From NCBI RefSeq assembly GCF_000745265.1, contig NZ_JQNN01000002.1, positions 91,829 to 155,828 of the forward strand: a stretch of DNA of 64,000 nt. The letters run 5' to 3'. Shown piece after piece: positions 27,437 to 36,212 of the stretch. Positions within the stretch are counted from its first letter, which is position 1, and every line of letters starts with the position of its first letter. The notes under the pieces were generated by a model that had not been told where the DNA came from, searched no databases, and saw only the letters and a list, made by a program, of their open reading frames with translations. The stretch is from Massilia sp. 9096. Its GTDB lineage: Bacteria > Pseudomonadota > Gammaproteobacteria > Burkholderiales > Burkholderiaceae_D. A program made the translations under genes and the position numbers.

Positions 27437-27910
27437 TCAACACCCGCTATCAAGTACGGCTACTTTCGAAGGCGTAATTGTTGTGCTAACAGCCGTTGCC
27501 TCCGAATAGATTGCCGTACACGTTGCAGCGGTAGCGGCACCCTTCGGTGACACGATTAGATCTCGGCCATTAACCGTAATCGTCCAATCATCGGTAGTCA
27601 GACCCGCCGCTGTCGCGGTTGTCGCAGCTGACGACGGATATCCGATCACTATCGCAACAGCAACGCCTTCCATGTTGACGGAGTTTGTTCCGGAACCATT
27701 TATCAACCACTTCCCATGCGTCATGGCACTGACTGTAGCCAAGGAGCCTCCCGCGGCGTGAACGTTGGCCCTTCGGGCATCGCTGCTGAGGTCCGCAAAC
27801 TTCGGTAGGGCGGTAGCAGCTAAGATTCCTAAGATGACGATAACAGTGATCAGCTCTACTAAGGTAAAACCACTTTGGGCCGTTGAGACAGGAAATTGCC
27901 TTGGCTTCAC
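27437..27910 (-). CDS. Type IV pilin-like protein, MSHA-type
   Basis: 157 residues. The prepilin leader ends at G14, with F15 and E19 of the mature N-terminal helix (GFTLVELITVIVILGILAAT). This is the class III signal cut and methylated by a prepilin peptidase. The following ALPKFADLSSDARRANV matches MSHA-like major pilins. Cysteines near residue 133 and at the last position (VLDSGC) could form the D-loop disulfide. No assembly genes are nearby, so it must rely on machinery elsewhere. Confidence 0.85.
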   Translation of the reverse strand: MKPRQFPVSTAQSGFTLVELITVIVILGILAATALPKFADLSSDARRANVHAAGGSLATVSAMTHGKWLINGSGTNSVNMEGVAVAIVIGYPSSAATTATAAGLTTDDWTITVNGRDLIVSPKGAATAATCTAIYSEATAVSTTITPSKVAVLDSGC

Positions 27911-28240
27911 TAAAGCTCCAAGTAAAAAGTTGATCGGGATACATCAGTTTGAGTGCATAGGCGTATCGAAGATAGGCCTAGTACTTACATAGTTCTATGA
28001 TAGCATTACTAGTTGAATATAATCAACAATGTTGGAACTGAATCTGTTTGAATGCTATATATCGATATGGCACTTCTGTTCTGATGGTCGCTTGAGTGCC
28101 TTCGATCAACCGATCGTGATATCTGCGGAATTTCCTTTATTGCAACCTAATGTCCTGCGCCAAAGATCCGTGCCCGCCAGCTACTAGCGTTCAAATGTCG
28201 AACGAGCAAGTATGAACAAAAGAAAAGCTGAAAACTCGAC
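27911..28240. other. AT-rich intergenic region, no supported gene
   Basis: 330 bp upstream of the pilin gene and before the 43-aa open frame. The AT-rich part near 27980-28060 is a likely pilin promoter region. Nothing else is assignable. Confidence 0.45.
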
Positions 28241-28372
28241 ATGAGTTCACAAAATTCCGAGTATAAGAAAAGTGATACCGGCTCTGGTACCCAAAGCGAT
28301 CAAACGCCAGTACTCGCCATCATCTTCGTTGTGTTGATCGCACTCTGCGTTGGTGTACGTCTGTTAATTTGA
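28241..28372 (+). CDS. Putative small tail-anchored membrane protein, 43 aa
   Basis: Short open frame from ATG 28241: a polar, Ser/Gln-rich N-terminus (MSSQNSEYKKSDTGSGTQSD) and one hydrophobic helix to the end (VLAIIFVVLIALCVGVRLLI). The design fits a single-pass small membrane protein. The ribosome site is weak and no homologue is recognised, so this is tentative. Confidence 0.4.
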   Translation: MSSQNSEYKKSDTGSGTQSDQTPVLAIIFVVLIALCVGVRLLI

Positions 28373-28398
28373 GTGCGTCTAAATAGTCGAGAACGAAC

Positions 28399-28501
28399 GT
28401 CTGCAAGGGGGCGGAAGCGGCCTGTGGCGACAGTCCGAGAGTTTGTCGACGCGGCAACATGCTATGCTGGCTCGGCCGGCCGCAAACGGCCAGGAGCAGA
28501 C
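28399..28501 (+). repeat. 103-bp intergenic palindromic repeat, copy 13
   Basis: Full length with ends GTCTGC and GCAGAC; core GGCAACATGCTATGCTGGCT. It lies upstream of the 119-aa gene. Confidence 0.85.
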
Positions 28502-28556
28502 GTACCCGGGCGGAGTGGTTAACTCAACGGGTCTTCAACTAACTGACGCAAAGCAT

Positions 28557-28916
28557 ATGAAAATCGTTACTACAAGAGATAGCGTGGCGATGGGCGATGA
28601 CGTCGATGCCCCGCATGAACAGCAATTCTCATTCCCAGATTCGACGTCCGTTGAACAGGCCATCGATCAGATAGTAAAGTCCGGATACCTAGCAAGCGTG
28701 CAAGGTGGAGCAACGTGGTCCGCGGTATCTCGCGTACCCGTAGCTGTCGTGGCACAAGCATGGGGGCAAAGTCGGCCTGTTAGCTGGCGACCACAGGAAC
28801 TCGGTTCACTCAAATTCGAAGGCGGCTCTATCAGGCTGCATTTCAACTACCATGCCCAGCTAGACCCCGAGATTGTTCTCGAGGTATTGAAGCGGTTGAA
28901 ATTGGATTTGTCGTAG
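28557..28916 (+). CDS. Hypothetical protein, 119 aa
   Basis: Start chosen at ATG 28557 (MKIVTTRDSVAMGDDVDAPH). Earlier codons in this frame are inside repeat copy 13. The protein contains VEQAIDQIVKSGYLASVQGG and SWRPQELGSLKFEGGSIRLH, a mixed alpha/beta pattern. The family is not recognised. It is flanked by repeat copies on both sides like a cassette. Confidence 0.6.
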   Translation: MKIVTTRDSVAMGDDVDAPHEQQFSFPDSTSVEQAIDQIVKSGYLASVQGGATWSAVSRVPVAVVAQAWGQSRPVSWRPQELGSLKFEGGSIRLHFNYHAQLDPEIVLEVLKRLKLDLS

Positions 28917-28971
28917 AGTTGCCGACGTGCGCATTTCGAAAACACCGATCGGCCCTGCTGTCTCCATCAAC

Positions 28972-29074
28972 GTCTGCTCTGGGTCGGGACAGGCCTGTCG
29001 TGACAGTCTGAGAGTTTGTCGACTCGGCAACATGCTATGCTGACTCGACCGTCTGCAACCGGCCAGAAGCGGCC
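28972..29074 (+). repeat. 103-bp intergenic palindromic repeat, copy 14
   Basis: Full length, left arm GTCTGCTCTGGGTCGGGAC, right arm CAACCGGCCAGAAGCGGCC; 55 bp after a stop codon. Confidence 0.85.
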
Positions 29075-29280
29075 CTTGACAGAACTGCCTTGCCTAGGAC
29101 AAACTTCAGTTTCGAACACCGCGAAAAACGATGGTTTACTTTGCGTGACTGTCATAGTCATACAGCTAGCCCATCGCATACACGCCGCTTAGCACTTCTG
29201 TGAGGTAGGCCAGCGTTTCCCCCGACTCCGTCGGAATTTTTTGAGCTTGCGCGCTTTTTGCCGCATACGCTCAGATCGGA

Positions 29281-30444
29281 ATGCGCCAAATGGCTTACCC
29301 TGCACGCCCACTTCATTCAACACCCCCATGTATCGCTATTATCGGCGCTGGCTTAGCCGGTTTGACGCTTGCGCGTGTTTTGCACCTCAACGGCATACCA
29401 TCCGTCATTTACGAGGGCGAAGCTTCGCCTACGGCACGAGCTCAAAGGGGATTACTCGATATCCACGAGTACAACGGACAGCTGGGGCTGAAAGCGGCCG
29501 GCCTGCATGAGGCGTTTCTTGCCCTTGCACTACCTGGTGAAAATGCCAAGCGCGTCGTCGACAAGCATGGCACCGTGTTGTTTGACAAGCCCGGCTCGAA
29601 CTCTAGTGCAAGGCCCGAGGTTGAGCGAGGTGCGTTGCGAGACCTTTTAATCGCTTCGTTGCCGGCCCGTACCATCCAATGGGGAAGCAAGCTCGCACAG
29701 GCCATTCCACTTGCTAACGGGCGGCATCAATTAATGTTCGCAAACGGCGCCACGGTCGAAACGGACCTGCTCGTTGGGGCCGACGGTGCATGGTCGAGAG
29801 TACGGCCCTTGGTCTCGTCCGCCACGCCACAATATAGTGGCACGTCCTTTATCGAAAACCGCCTATTTAACGGCTCAGCCCAACATCCCGCAAGCGCGAT
29901 GGCCATTGGCTCAGGTACTTTAATGGCGGTGGCGCCAGGCAGAGCGATCCTGGCGCATCACCATGCGAATGGCATGCTGCATACCTATATTGCTGTGAAT
30001 AAACCAGAATCATGGATCGCTGCCCTTGATTTCAGCCGGACAACAGACGCGCTTAACAGCATCGCTATAGAATTCGCTGGGTGGAATGCACAGCTTCTAG
30101 CGCTGGCAACCGCGAGCGATACCGTGCCAGTCGTGTGGCCCATATATGCGTTGCCAGTGGACCATCGATGGAAACGAATCCCTGGAGTCACGCTGGTTGG
30201 TGATGCTGCACATTTGATGTCGCCGTTTGCAGGCGAAGGCGCAAACCTTGCACTGTTTGACGGTGCTGAACTCGCGACCGCGCTTTGCACTTATCCCGAT
30301 GACATTGAGGCAGCGTTGGCAACCTATGAACTGAAGCTATTTGCACGCAGTTCCGCTGTGGCCCTGGAGAGTGCACAAAATCATCTACGCTTCTTCGGTG
30401 ACGAAGCGCCCCGAAGCGTGGTTGCGATGTTCACGACGCGTTGA
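29281..30444 (+). CDS. FAD-dependent monooxygenase, TetX-like
   Basis: 387 residues, class A flavoprotein monooxygenase. The FAD-binding GxGxxG is G22-A-G-L-A-G27, and E45 ends the second strand. [15 protein letters not shown] (about 56-70) aligns with the substrate-side segment of Tet(X)-type enzymes. [10 protein letters not shown] and [19 protein letters not shown] complete the FAD site. It uses NAD(P)H and O2 to hydroxylate an aromatic or polyketide substrate. Tetracycline inactivation is possible by family but unproven; many relatives act on other substrates. Monocistronic, with an ATG at 29293 as alternative start. Confidence 0.85.
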   Translation: MRQMAYPARPLHSTPPCIAIIGAGLAGLTLARVLHLNGIPSVIYEGEASPTARAQRGLLDIHEYNGQLGLKAAGLHEAFLALALPGENAKRVVDKHGTVLFDKPGSNSSARPEVERGALRDLLIASLPARTIQWGSKLAQAIPLANGRHQLMFANGATVETDLLVGADGAWSRVRPLVSSATPQYSGTSFIENRLFNGSAQHPASAMAIGSGTLMAVAPGRAILAHHHANGMLHTYIAVNKPESWIAALDFSRTTDALNSIAIEFAGWNAQLLALATASDTVPVVWPIYALPVDHRWKRIPGVTLVGDAAHLMSPFAGEGANLALFDGAELATALCTYPDDIEAALATYELKLFARSSAVALESAQNHLRFFGDEAPRSVVAMFTTR

Positions 30445-30477
30445 AAGAAAAGCTCAGCGGATAAGTCCGGCACATGT

Positions 30478-30576
30478 ACGCTTCGGGTCGGTTGCGTGCT
30501 GCCGCGGGATCTCTGAATTTTCAAAATAGCGACCTGCTATGCTGGGCCGAGAGGGATTCGGCTAAAACCGGTTCTT
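30478..30576 (+). repeat. Copy 15 of the intergenic repeat (diverged)
   Basis: Left arm CGCTTCGGGTCGGTTGC and core GCGACCTGCTATGCTGGG are clear; the right arm is degraded. It starts 33 bp after the monooxygenase stop. Confidence 0.65.
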
Positions 30577-30688
30577 CAAGGATCACACTCCGTCCTGGCT
30601 GACGGGCAGCGATAGTTCCAGTGATTGTGCCGGTTATCTCAGCATTCGTCGTGATATCCTCAAGCGGTCCACATAGCAATGCACGTCG

Positions 30689-31366
30689 TTAAATTTCCTC
30701 TTTTATCAGCGGTGTTGCAATACCCAAAGCCGGCAAGACCACACCGTCGATGATTTCGGCCAGAAAAGCGTAATCAAATGGGCGGCGTTGTATCAGCGCC
30801 CGGTACGCGGCCAGCGATGGAATGATCTGGGCAACAGTATCTATTTGCGCGTTAGCGTTCGCCTCGCCGCGTGCGCATGCCCGTTCAATCAAGATGCGGT
30901 TCGCAGCGACCCAAGGCGCCACGATCGCATCATGGCCCGCCTCAGCAAGTGCCGGATGTTGCGCTAGCATTGCGGCAACGCCCGCCATCGCCCTCATCTT
31001 TTGCTCTGCCTGCTCGACTGACTGTGGCCGGAATAACGCCAGCAGGTCTCCACGCAACGTGCCGGTATCTGGCAACTGGTCCAGGTCGATAAGGCTACGC
31101 TTCATCCGGCCCACCGCCTCGACCACCATCTCGCCCTTCGAAGGCCATCTGCGATAAACCGTCGCCTTGCCCGCCTTGGCGCGTACAGCAACCATATCCA
31201 TGGTCATGCGCTCATACCCAACTTCGGAAAGGATCGCGATCGCCGCCTCGAGAATTGCCTCGTCGCGTGTAGCGTCGCGTGGCCTACCGCCCCCCTCTCG
31301 CTGCTGAACTGACAGAGATTGCGTCTCGATATGCACGGGTTCGTGCTGCACTTGTTTCAATTTCAT
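30689..31366 (-). CDS. TetR-family repressor, divergent from aldo/keto reductase
   Basis: 225 residues from ATG 31366. The frame is open upstream but would cross the operator. Helix-turn-helix: VAVRAKAGKATVYRRWPSKG (about residues 50-85). The C-terminal part (FRPQSVEQAEQKMRAMAG and later FDYAFLAEIIDGVVLPALG) fits the TetR_C_11-like ligand domain. It should repress the gene set starting at 31453 and itself, through the palindrome at 31388-31405. Inducer unknown. Confidence 0.85.
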   Translation of the reverse strand: MKLKQVQHEPVHIETQSLSVQQREGGGRPRDATRDEAILEAAIAILSEVGYERMTMDMVAVRAKAGKATVYRRWPSKGEMVVEAVGRMKRSLIDLDQLPDTGTLRGDLLALFRPQSVEQAEQKMRAMAGVAAMLAQHPALAEAGHDAIVAPWVAANRILIERACARGEANANAQIDTVAQIIPSLAAYRALIQRRPFDYAFLAEIIDGVVLPALGIATPLIKEEI

Positions 31367-31387
31367 AATTTCGATACTATTCGGTTC

Positions 31388-31405
31388 CGGAACTATAAAG
31401 TTCCG
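31388..31405. promoter_or_regulatory. Palindromic TetR operator
   Basis: CGGAACT-ATAA-AGTTCCG is a perfect 7-bp inverted repeat with a 4-bp spacer. It is centred 30 bp from the tetR start and 56 bp from the reductase start. Size and place are as expected for a TetR dimer site. Confidence 0.75.
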
Positions 31406-31452
31406 TATAGTGACGGTTGGCTTTTTATTTTGCAACAACAAAGGACAAGATT

Positions 31453-32508
31453 ATGCGTTACAACCTGTTAGGACGGACCGGCTTGTTTGTCTCAGAACTG
31501 TGCCTCGGTACCATGACCTTTGGCCAAGCCGGCGGCCGGTATGCAGCCGCGAGTGGCGTTGGACAGCAAGACGTCGACGCAATCGTACATAGGGCATTTG
31601 ATGCGGGCGTCAACTTCATCGACATGGCCAATGTGTATGCCAACGGCCAGGCCGAAGAAATGGTGGGGAGTGCGCTGAAAACGCTTGGCATTGCCCGCAA
31701 GGACGTGGTTTTGGCCACGAAGTTTGAGCATGCGACGGGAGCTGGACCGAACGACGGCGGCGCCTCACGACTCCACATCATGGAAGCCGTCAAGGCCAGC
31801 CTGAAGCGCATCGGAACCGACCATATCGACCTATACCAGATGCACGGGTTCGATCCCGCTACGCCGGTCGAGGAAACGCTGCGCGCTCTGGATGACCTGG
31901 TGCGTCAAGGGCATGTGCGCTACATCGGCGTGTCTAATTGGGCAGCTTGGCAGGTTAGCCAGGCGTTAGGCGCGGCGGACCGGCTGCAGTTGGCGCGGTT
32001 CCAGTCCTATCAATCGTATTATTCGCTGGTTGGCCGAGACGCCGAACGCGACGTCGTTCCTATGCTGCAAGCCGAAGGCCTGGGCATGCTGGTATATAGC
32101 CCGCTCGCGGGCGGCTACCTGACCGGCAAATACCGGGATGGCAAGACCACTGGCCGACGCGCTACGGTGCAGTTCCCGCCTGTCGATGAAGCACGAGGCG
32201 AACGCCTGCTGCCGGTGATCGACGCCATCGCGACTGCGCATGGTGTGTCGATGGAAGCCGTTGCGCTGGCGTGGCTGCGTCATCAAAGCGTGGTTACCAG
32301 CATTACGCTTGGCGTCAAAACGCTGGCCCAGCTTGAAGCGAACCTCGTGGCTGTGAGCGTGTCGTTGACCGACAACGAATTACGTCAACTGGGCGAAGCC
32401 TGCGCCCCCGCGCCTGAATATCCGGGCTGGATGCTGGCCAACAGCAGCGCTGCACGCTTGTACCTGCGTGACACGGGCCAGCTCCCGAAGGCAGAAGAGT
32501 CGGCCTGA
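31453..32508 (+). CDS. Aldo/keto reductase
   Basis: 351 residues from ATG 31453, with AAGGAC upstream. This is an (alpha/beta)8 NADPH-dependent oxidoreductase. The catalytic tetrad is visible as D57, Y62, K90 and H131 (FIDMANVYANG, LATKFEH, LYQMHGFD). GRTGLFVSELCLGTMTFG is the family N-terminus. The closest type by look is the AKR11/YajO-like group acting on aldehydes. First gene of a likely three-gene unit (TGATG overlap with the next), controlled by the divergent TetR. Confidence 0.9.
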   Translation: MRYNLLGRTGLFVSELCLGTMTFGQAGGRYAAASGVGQQDVDAIVHRAFDAGVNFIDMANVYANGQAEEMVGSALKTLGIARKDVVLATKFEHATGAGPNDGGASRLHIMEAVKASLKRIGTDHIDLYQMHGFDPATPVEETLRALDDLVRQGHVRYIGVSNWAAWQVSQALGAADRLQLARFQSYQSYYSLVGRDAERDVVPMLQAEGLGMLVYSPLAGGYLTGKYRDGKTTGRRATVQFPPVDEARGERLLPVIDAIATAHGVSMEAVALAWLRHQSVVTSITLGVKTLAQLEANLVAVSVSLTDNELRQLGEACAPAPEYPGWMLANSSAARLYLRDTGQLPKAEESA

Positions 32509-33677
32509 TGTTTCATTTCGCATTTGCCATTCCGGCGCTGTACGTCATCGGCCGCACCGTCTGGCCGATGCCGTGGGCGCTCGGCATCAAACTGGCGGTC
32601 GCGCTCCTAGTACTGCTCGCATCACAGTACCATTTGTACAGCCGCTGGTCCTCGGGCAGCGTGTTCTCGGCGGAAATGCCGCGCGCAGTGGTCATCGTCT
32701 TCAACTGGGCCTTCAGCGCGATCCTGCTACTGGCCGTGTTCCAGATCCTGTTCGATTTGGCCGGGCTGGCGCGCATGCTAGCCACTGGAGACAGCCCGGG
32801 TTTTGCATCTACCATGCGCTACGCGATGATAGCTGGCGCGATGCTGCTATCAGCAATTGGCGTGCATGCCGCAATACGGGTGCCGTCTCTAAACGACGTA
32901 GAGATCGAGATCGCGAACCTGCCTGCCGAGTTCGAAGGCTACGCAATGCTGCAGCTGACAGATCTGCACATTAGCCGCCTGTTTCCTGAAGCGTGGACAA
33001 AGGCGGTTGTCGCTGCGGCGAATGCGCTGCGCGCAGACCTGGTTGTCATCACCGGCGACCTGATTGACGGCACTGTCGCGGACCGGGTGCGCGACGTGGC
33101 GCCCCTGCGTGGCCTGCACGCCCCAGACGGCGTGTTTGTCATCCCCGGCAACCATGAATATTTTTTCGATCCGACAGCATGGATGCAGCAGTTCGCGCAG
33201 CTCGGCATGACGCCGCTGGAAAACAGTCATGCCATAGTCACGCGGCAAGGCGCGCAGCTGGTACTGGCTGGCGTGACCGACCTGTCGGCCGACGAAACCG
33301 GCTTCCCGATGCCCGACCTTGGCAAGGCTCTAGCTGGAGCGCCGAGCACAGCGCCTGTCATCCTGCTGGACCACCAGCCGAAAAACGCCCGGACCGCTGC
33401 CGCACGCGGCGTGGCGCTGCAGCTATCGGGACACACGCACGGCGGCCTGGTCGTCGGACTGGAACGCATCTTTGCCTTGGCCAATGGCGGTTATGTGTCA
33501 GGACGCTACAACGTGCAAGGCATGACGCTATACGTCAACAACGGGACTGGATTGTGGGGAGGACTGGCGCTTCGCCTCGGTAAGCCATCCGAGTTGACGC
33601 GCATCACGCTCAGACGTAGAGCGGGCTGGAACCAGAATGAAGGCAGGGCTATTCAGCTTAGTGGCTTAAATGATTGA
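32508..33677 (+). CDS. Membrane-anchored metallophosphoesterase, YaeI-like
   Basis: 389 residues; the ATG overlaps the stop of the reductase (TGATG). Four hydrophobic helices occupy about residues 1-130. The calcineurin-like domain has all metal motifs: QLTDLHISRLF (DxH), VVITGDLIDG (GD), VIPGNHEYF (GNH) and LSGHTHGG (GHTHG). Known YaeI-like enzymes hydrolyse phosphodiesters or UDP-lipids. The substrate here is unknown. Translation is probably coupled to the reductase. Confidence 0.85.
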   Translation: MFHFAFAIPALYVIGRTVWPMPWALGIKLAVALLVLLASQYHLYSRWSSGSVFSAEMPRAVVIVFNWAFSAILLLAVFQILFDLAGLARMLATGDSPGFASTMRYAMIAGAMLLSAIGVHAAIRVPSLNDVEIEIANLPAEFEGYAMLQLTDLHISRLFPEAWTKAVVAAANALRADLVVITGDLIDGTVADRVRDVAPLRGLHAPDGVFVIPGNHEYFFDPTAWMQQFAQLGMTPLENSHAIVTRQGAQLVLAGVTDLSADETGFPMPDLGKALAGAPSTAPVILLDHQPKNARTAAARGVALQLSGHTHGGLVVGLERIFALANGGYVSGRYNVQGMTLYVNNGTGLWGGLALRLGKPSELTRITLRRRAGWNQNEGRAIQLSGLND

Positions 33678-33702
33678 ATACAATAGCAGCAAAGGAAACA
33701 AC

Positions 33703-34662
33703 ATGTCCGCTACATATGACGCCGCGTCGCAATACCGTGTCACGGCGTCCCCTGTCCTATCACTCGACCAAATCAAATATGCGTTTGAGAAACGTCTGGC
33801 AGAGCTTTTACCGAGCAGCGGCAATCCAGGCGATTTGCTCACTGAAGCGATGCAGTATGCTGTCTTGGGAGGTGGCAAGCGGCTGCGGCCGATGCTATTT
33901 TTGTCCATCGTCCGCGACCTTGGCCATAATGCGCCTGCACTGTTCGATCTGGCGGGCGCCATCGAGATCATGCATGCCGCATCGTTGATCTTGGACGATC
34001 TTCCATGTATGGACGACGCAAAGCTCCGCCGTGCCCAAGCCACGGTTCATATCAAGTACGGCGAGGATATTGCAATGCTGGCCGCGGTAGCATTACTCAG
34101 CCATGCTTTCCATATCGTCGCATGCGCGAAAGACGTTTCGGCTAATGCAAGGATATGTTTTACAAGCATCCTTGCCCAGGCGATTGGTGCGCAAGGTTTA
34201 GCCAAAGGCCAGTATCAAGACTTGCATCATGTTCCACAAAGACCTGTAGCCGACGTTGCCCGAACCTATGCACTGAAGACCGGTGCGCTGCTCGGCGTGG
34301 CTATCGAGATGGCCACAACCGTCGCGCAAACGAGCGCCGAGACAACGCAATCTCTGCGTCAGTTTGCGGCCGCTGCGGGACAGGCATTTCAGATCAGGGA
34401 CGATTTGCTTGATGTCGGTGTGGGACCTGCGGCCGCTGAAGGCGAGATCAATAGCAAGGACATTGGGCAGGACGCAAGGAAAGCTACTTTGCCTTCTACA
34501 TTGGGCATTGTGGCGGCCCACCTCAGAATGGTAAGCGAAGCGACACAGGCATACTTTCACTTGGATGTCGCCCTTGGCCCTCACAATCAGACTCGCTCAT
34601 TACTTGCAGCGTTGTTTCCGCAGTGCGATGCGCGAAATATACCCGCGCCAGTCAACGATTGA
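33703..34662 (+). CDS. Polyprenyl (farnesyl/geranylgeranyl) diphosphate synthase
   Basis: 319 residues from ATG 33703 with AAAGGA upstream; an ATG at 33670 overlaps the previous gene. GGGKRLRPML (57-66) binds IPP. The first Asp-rich motif is D98-D99-LPCM-D104, of the IspA type with two residues inserted, and the second is FQIRDDLLDV near residue 230. It makes a short-chain prenyl diphosphate from IPP and an allylic primer. Two small residues upstream of motif 1 (A93, S94) leave product length open. It is third in the unit after the phosphoesterase. Confidence 0.85.
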   Translation: MSATYDAASQYRVTASPVLSLDQIKYAFEKRLAELLPSSGNPGDLLTEAMQYAVLGGGKRLRPMLFLSIVRDLGHNAPALFDLAGAIEIMHAASLILDDLPCMDDAKLRRAQATVHIKYGEDIAMLAAVALLSHAFHIVACAKDVSANARICFTSILAQAIGAQGLAKGQYQDLHHVPQRPVADVARTYALKTGALLGVAIEMATTVAQTSAETTQSLRQFAAAAGQAFQIRDDLLDVGVGPAAAEGEINSKDIGQDARKATLPSTLGIVAAHLRMVSEATQAYFHLDVALGPHNQTRSLLAALFPQCDARNIPAPVND

Positions 34663-34877
34663 CCATGACCTCAGCCACAGGTGGGCGACAAGTTCCTTAG
34701 CCTTGCGCCCCTGCGTGCACGCTTTTCTTGGTGACGATCTAAGCAGCAGTATGTAACGCTGCGACTTCGACAAAGATTAGTACCGTGTGGCTGACCGATG
34801 CGAGCTTCCAGTCGCGCTTGCCCGCACTACTACGCAAATATCTCGCTAAGCTTCGCTAAGCCATTCCTGTTTTAAAC

Positions 34878-34980
34878 GGCTGCTTTGGGTCGACAGCAGC
34901 CGGTCGTGACAGTCCGCGACTTTCCCAGTTCGGCAACCTGCTATGCTGAGCCGAACGGCCGGGTTCGGCCAAAAGCGGTC
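34878..34980 (+). repeat. 103-bp intergenic palindromic repeat, copy 16
   Basis: Full length; core GGCAACCTGCTATGCTGAGC, right arm GGGTTCGGCCAAAAGCGGTC. Confidence 0.85.
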
Positions 34981-35055
34981 GCTCGGCTGGAGAACTCGAC
35001 ACTTGACGAAACCGTATCTGCGTTTCCCGTAACGATCTGCGCTCGCGCACGAAGA

Positions 35056-35913
35056 ATGACATATGAAATTTTGAAAATACGCTGCGCTGCCACGGCAATT
35101 GTGCTTGCATTAGCTGCCGCCATGACGGCAAACGCGGCAACGCTGATGGAGGCCCGTAAAGCCTACTCAACCCATCTAGTCGTAAGCGTCAAAGCCCCTC
35201 AGGAGTACGCATATTCGAGCGTTCCAAACGGGGCACAGGAAGTCACATACGCGTCGGGCGCCTTGCGACTCAAAGGTTGGTTATCGACTGCACGGCCCGG
35301 CAAGGTTTCGCCTGCTATCGTCTTCCTGCATGGCGGTTTCGCCATGGACGCCGGCGATTGGGCAGTTGGGCAGCAACTCGTCAAGGAGGGCTACATTGTC
35401 TTTATGCCGCAGTTGCGAGCTGAAAATGGCAACGCTGGCAGTTTCGAAATGTTTGGCGGCGAAGTCGATGACGCCATTGCTGCCGGCGTCTATCTACAAG
35501 GAGTTCCAGGTGTCGATCCGAAACGGGTCTATGTCGTGGGCCACAGCGTTGGCGGCAGTTTGGCGATCCTAGCGGCACAGATGCCGTCTCCCTATAAAGC
35601 CAGCGCATCGCTCAGTGGTTTCGCGCGTCTCACAGAGTGGATCGACCATTTTCCACGAATCGTGCCATTTGATTTAAAGAATGCTAACGAGCGTGCGATT
35701 CGAGATCCGTATCTGTACGTGACTTCGGTACAAGTGCCACTGTTCATGTTTACGGAAGTGGCAAATTCATATGCCGTTGAGGCTAACGAGACTTTCTGTC
35801 AGACGGTGAACGAGACTTCAAGTTGTCGCCACACCGTCATCAAAGGTGATCATCAAACGATGATCGAGCCAGCGATCCGCGCAACTGTTGCACAGTTTCG
35901 CAGCTTGCCGTAA
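35056..35913 (+). CDS. Secreted alpha/beta hydrolase
   Basis: 285 residues from ATG 35056. The longer frame starts in repeat copy 16 and is an artefact. Signal peptide about 1-28 (ATAIVLALAAAMTANAATL). IVFLHGGF is the oxyanion strand, GHSVGGS carries the nucleophile serine (about residue 168) and KGDHQTM the catalytic histidine. It belongs to the dienelactone-hydrolase/peptidase-like group. The protein is periplasmic, its substrate unknown and the gene monocistronic. Confidence 0.8.
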   Translation: MTYEILKIRCAATAIVLALAAAMTANAATLMEARKAYSTHLVVSVKAPQEYAYSSVPNGAQEVTYASGALRLKGWLSTARPGKVSPAIVFLHGGFAMDAGDWAVGQQLVKEGYIVFMPQLRAENGNAGSFEMFGGEVDDAIAAGVYLQGVPGVDPKRVYVVGHSVGGSLAILAAQMPSPYKASASLSGFARLTEWIDHFPRIVPFDLKNANERAIRDPYLYVTSVQVPLFMFTEVANSYAVEANETFCQTVNETSSCRHTVIKGDHQTMIEPAIRATVAQFRSLP

Positions 35914-35936
35914 AAGCGCATGGTGAGTTTCGGAAT

Positions 35937-36039
35937 GGCAGCAATGGGCCGGTTGCTGCCTGTCGTGACCGTTCGTGACTTTTTCGCATTGGCGACCTGC
36001 TATCCGAAACTGAACGGCCGAGATCGGCCAGAAGCAGAC
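35937..36039 (+). repeat. 103-bp intergenic repeat, copy 17
   Basis: Full length; core GCGACCTGCTATCCGAAACT is diverged, right arm GATCGGCCAGAAGCAGAC kept. It starts 23 bp after the hydrolase stop. Confidence 0.8.
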
Positions 36040-36212
36040 CTTTGATGCTGAGTACTCACATTTGTACCCGACTCTGCAAATTGCCCTTTTTGTATCGATG
36101 TTCGAAGCGCCGAAATGCCGAAATGCTCGCGGCAACGACGCTCGTATGGATCCGTCCGCAAATACTCCGGCCTGCTTACCATAAAATGGCACCTTAAAAG
36201 AAGAAGGAATAC

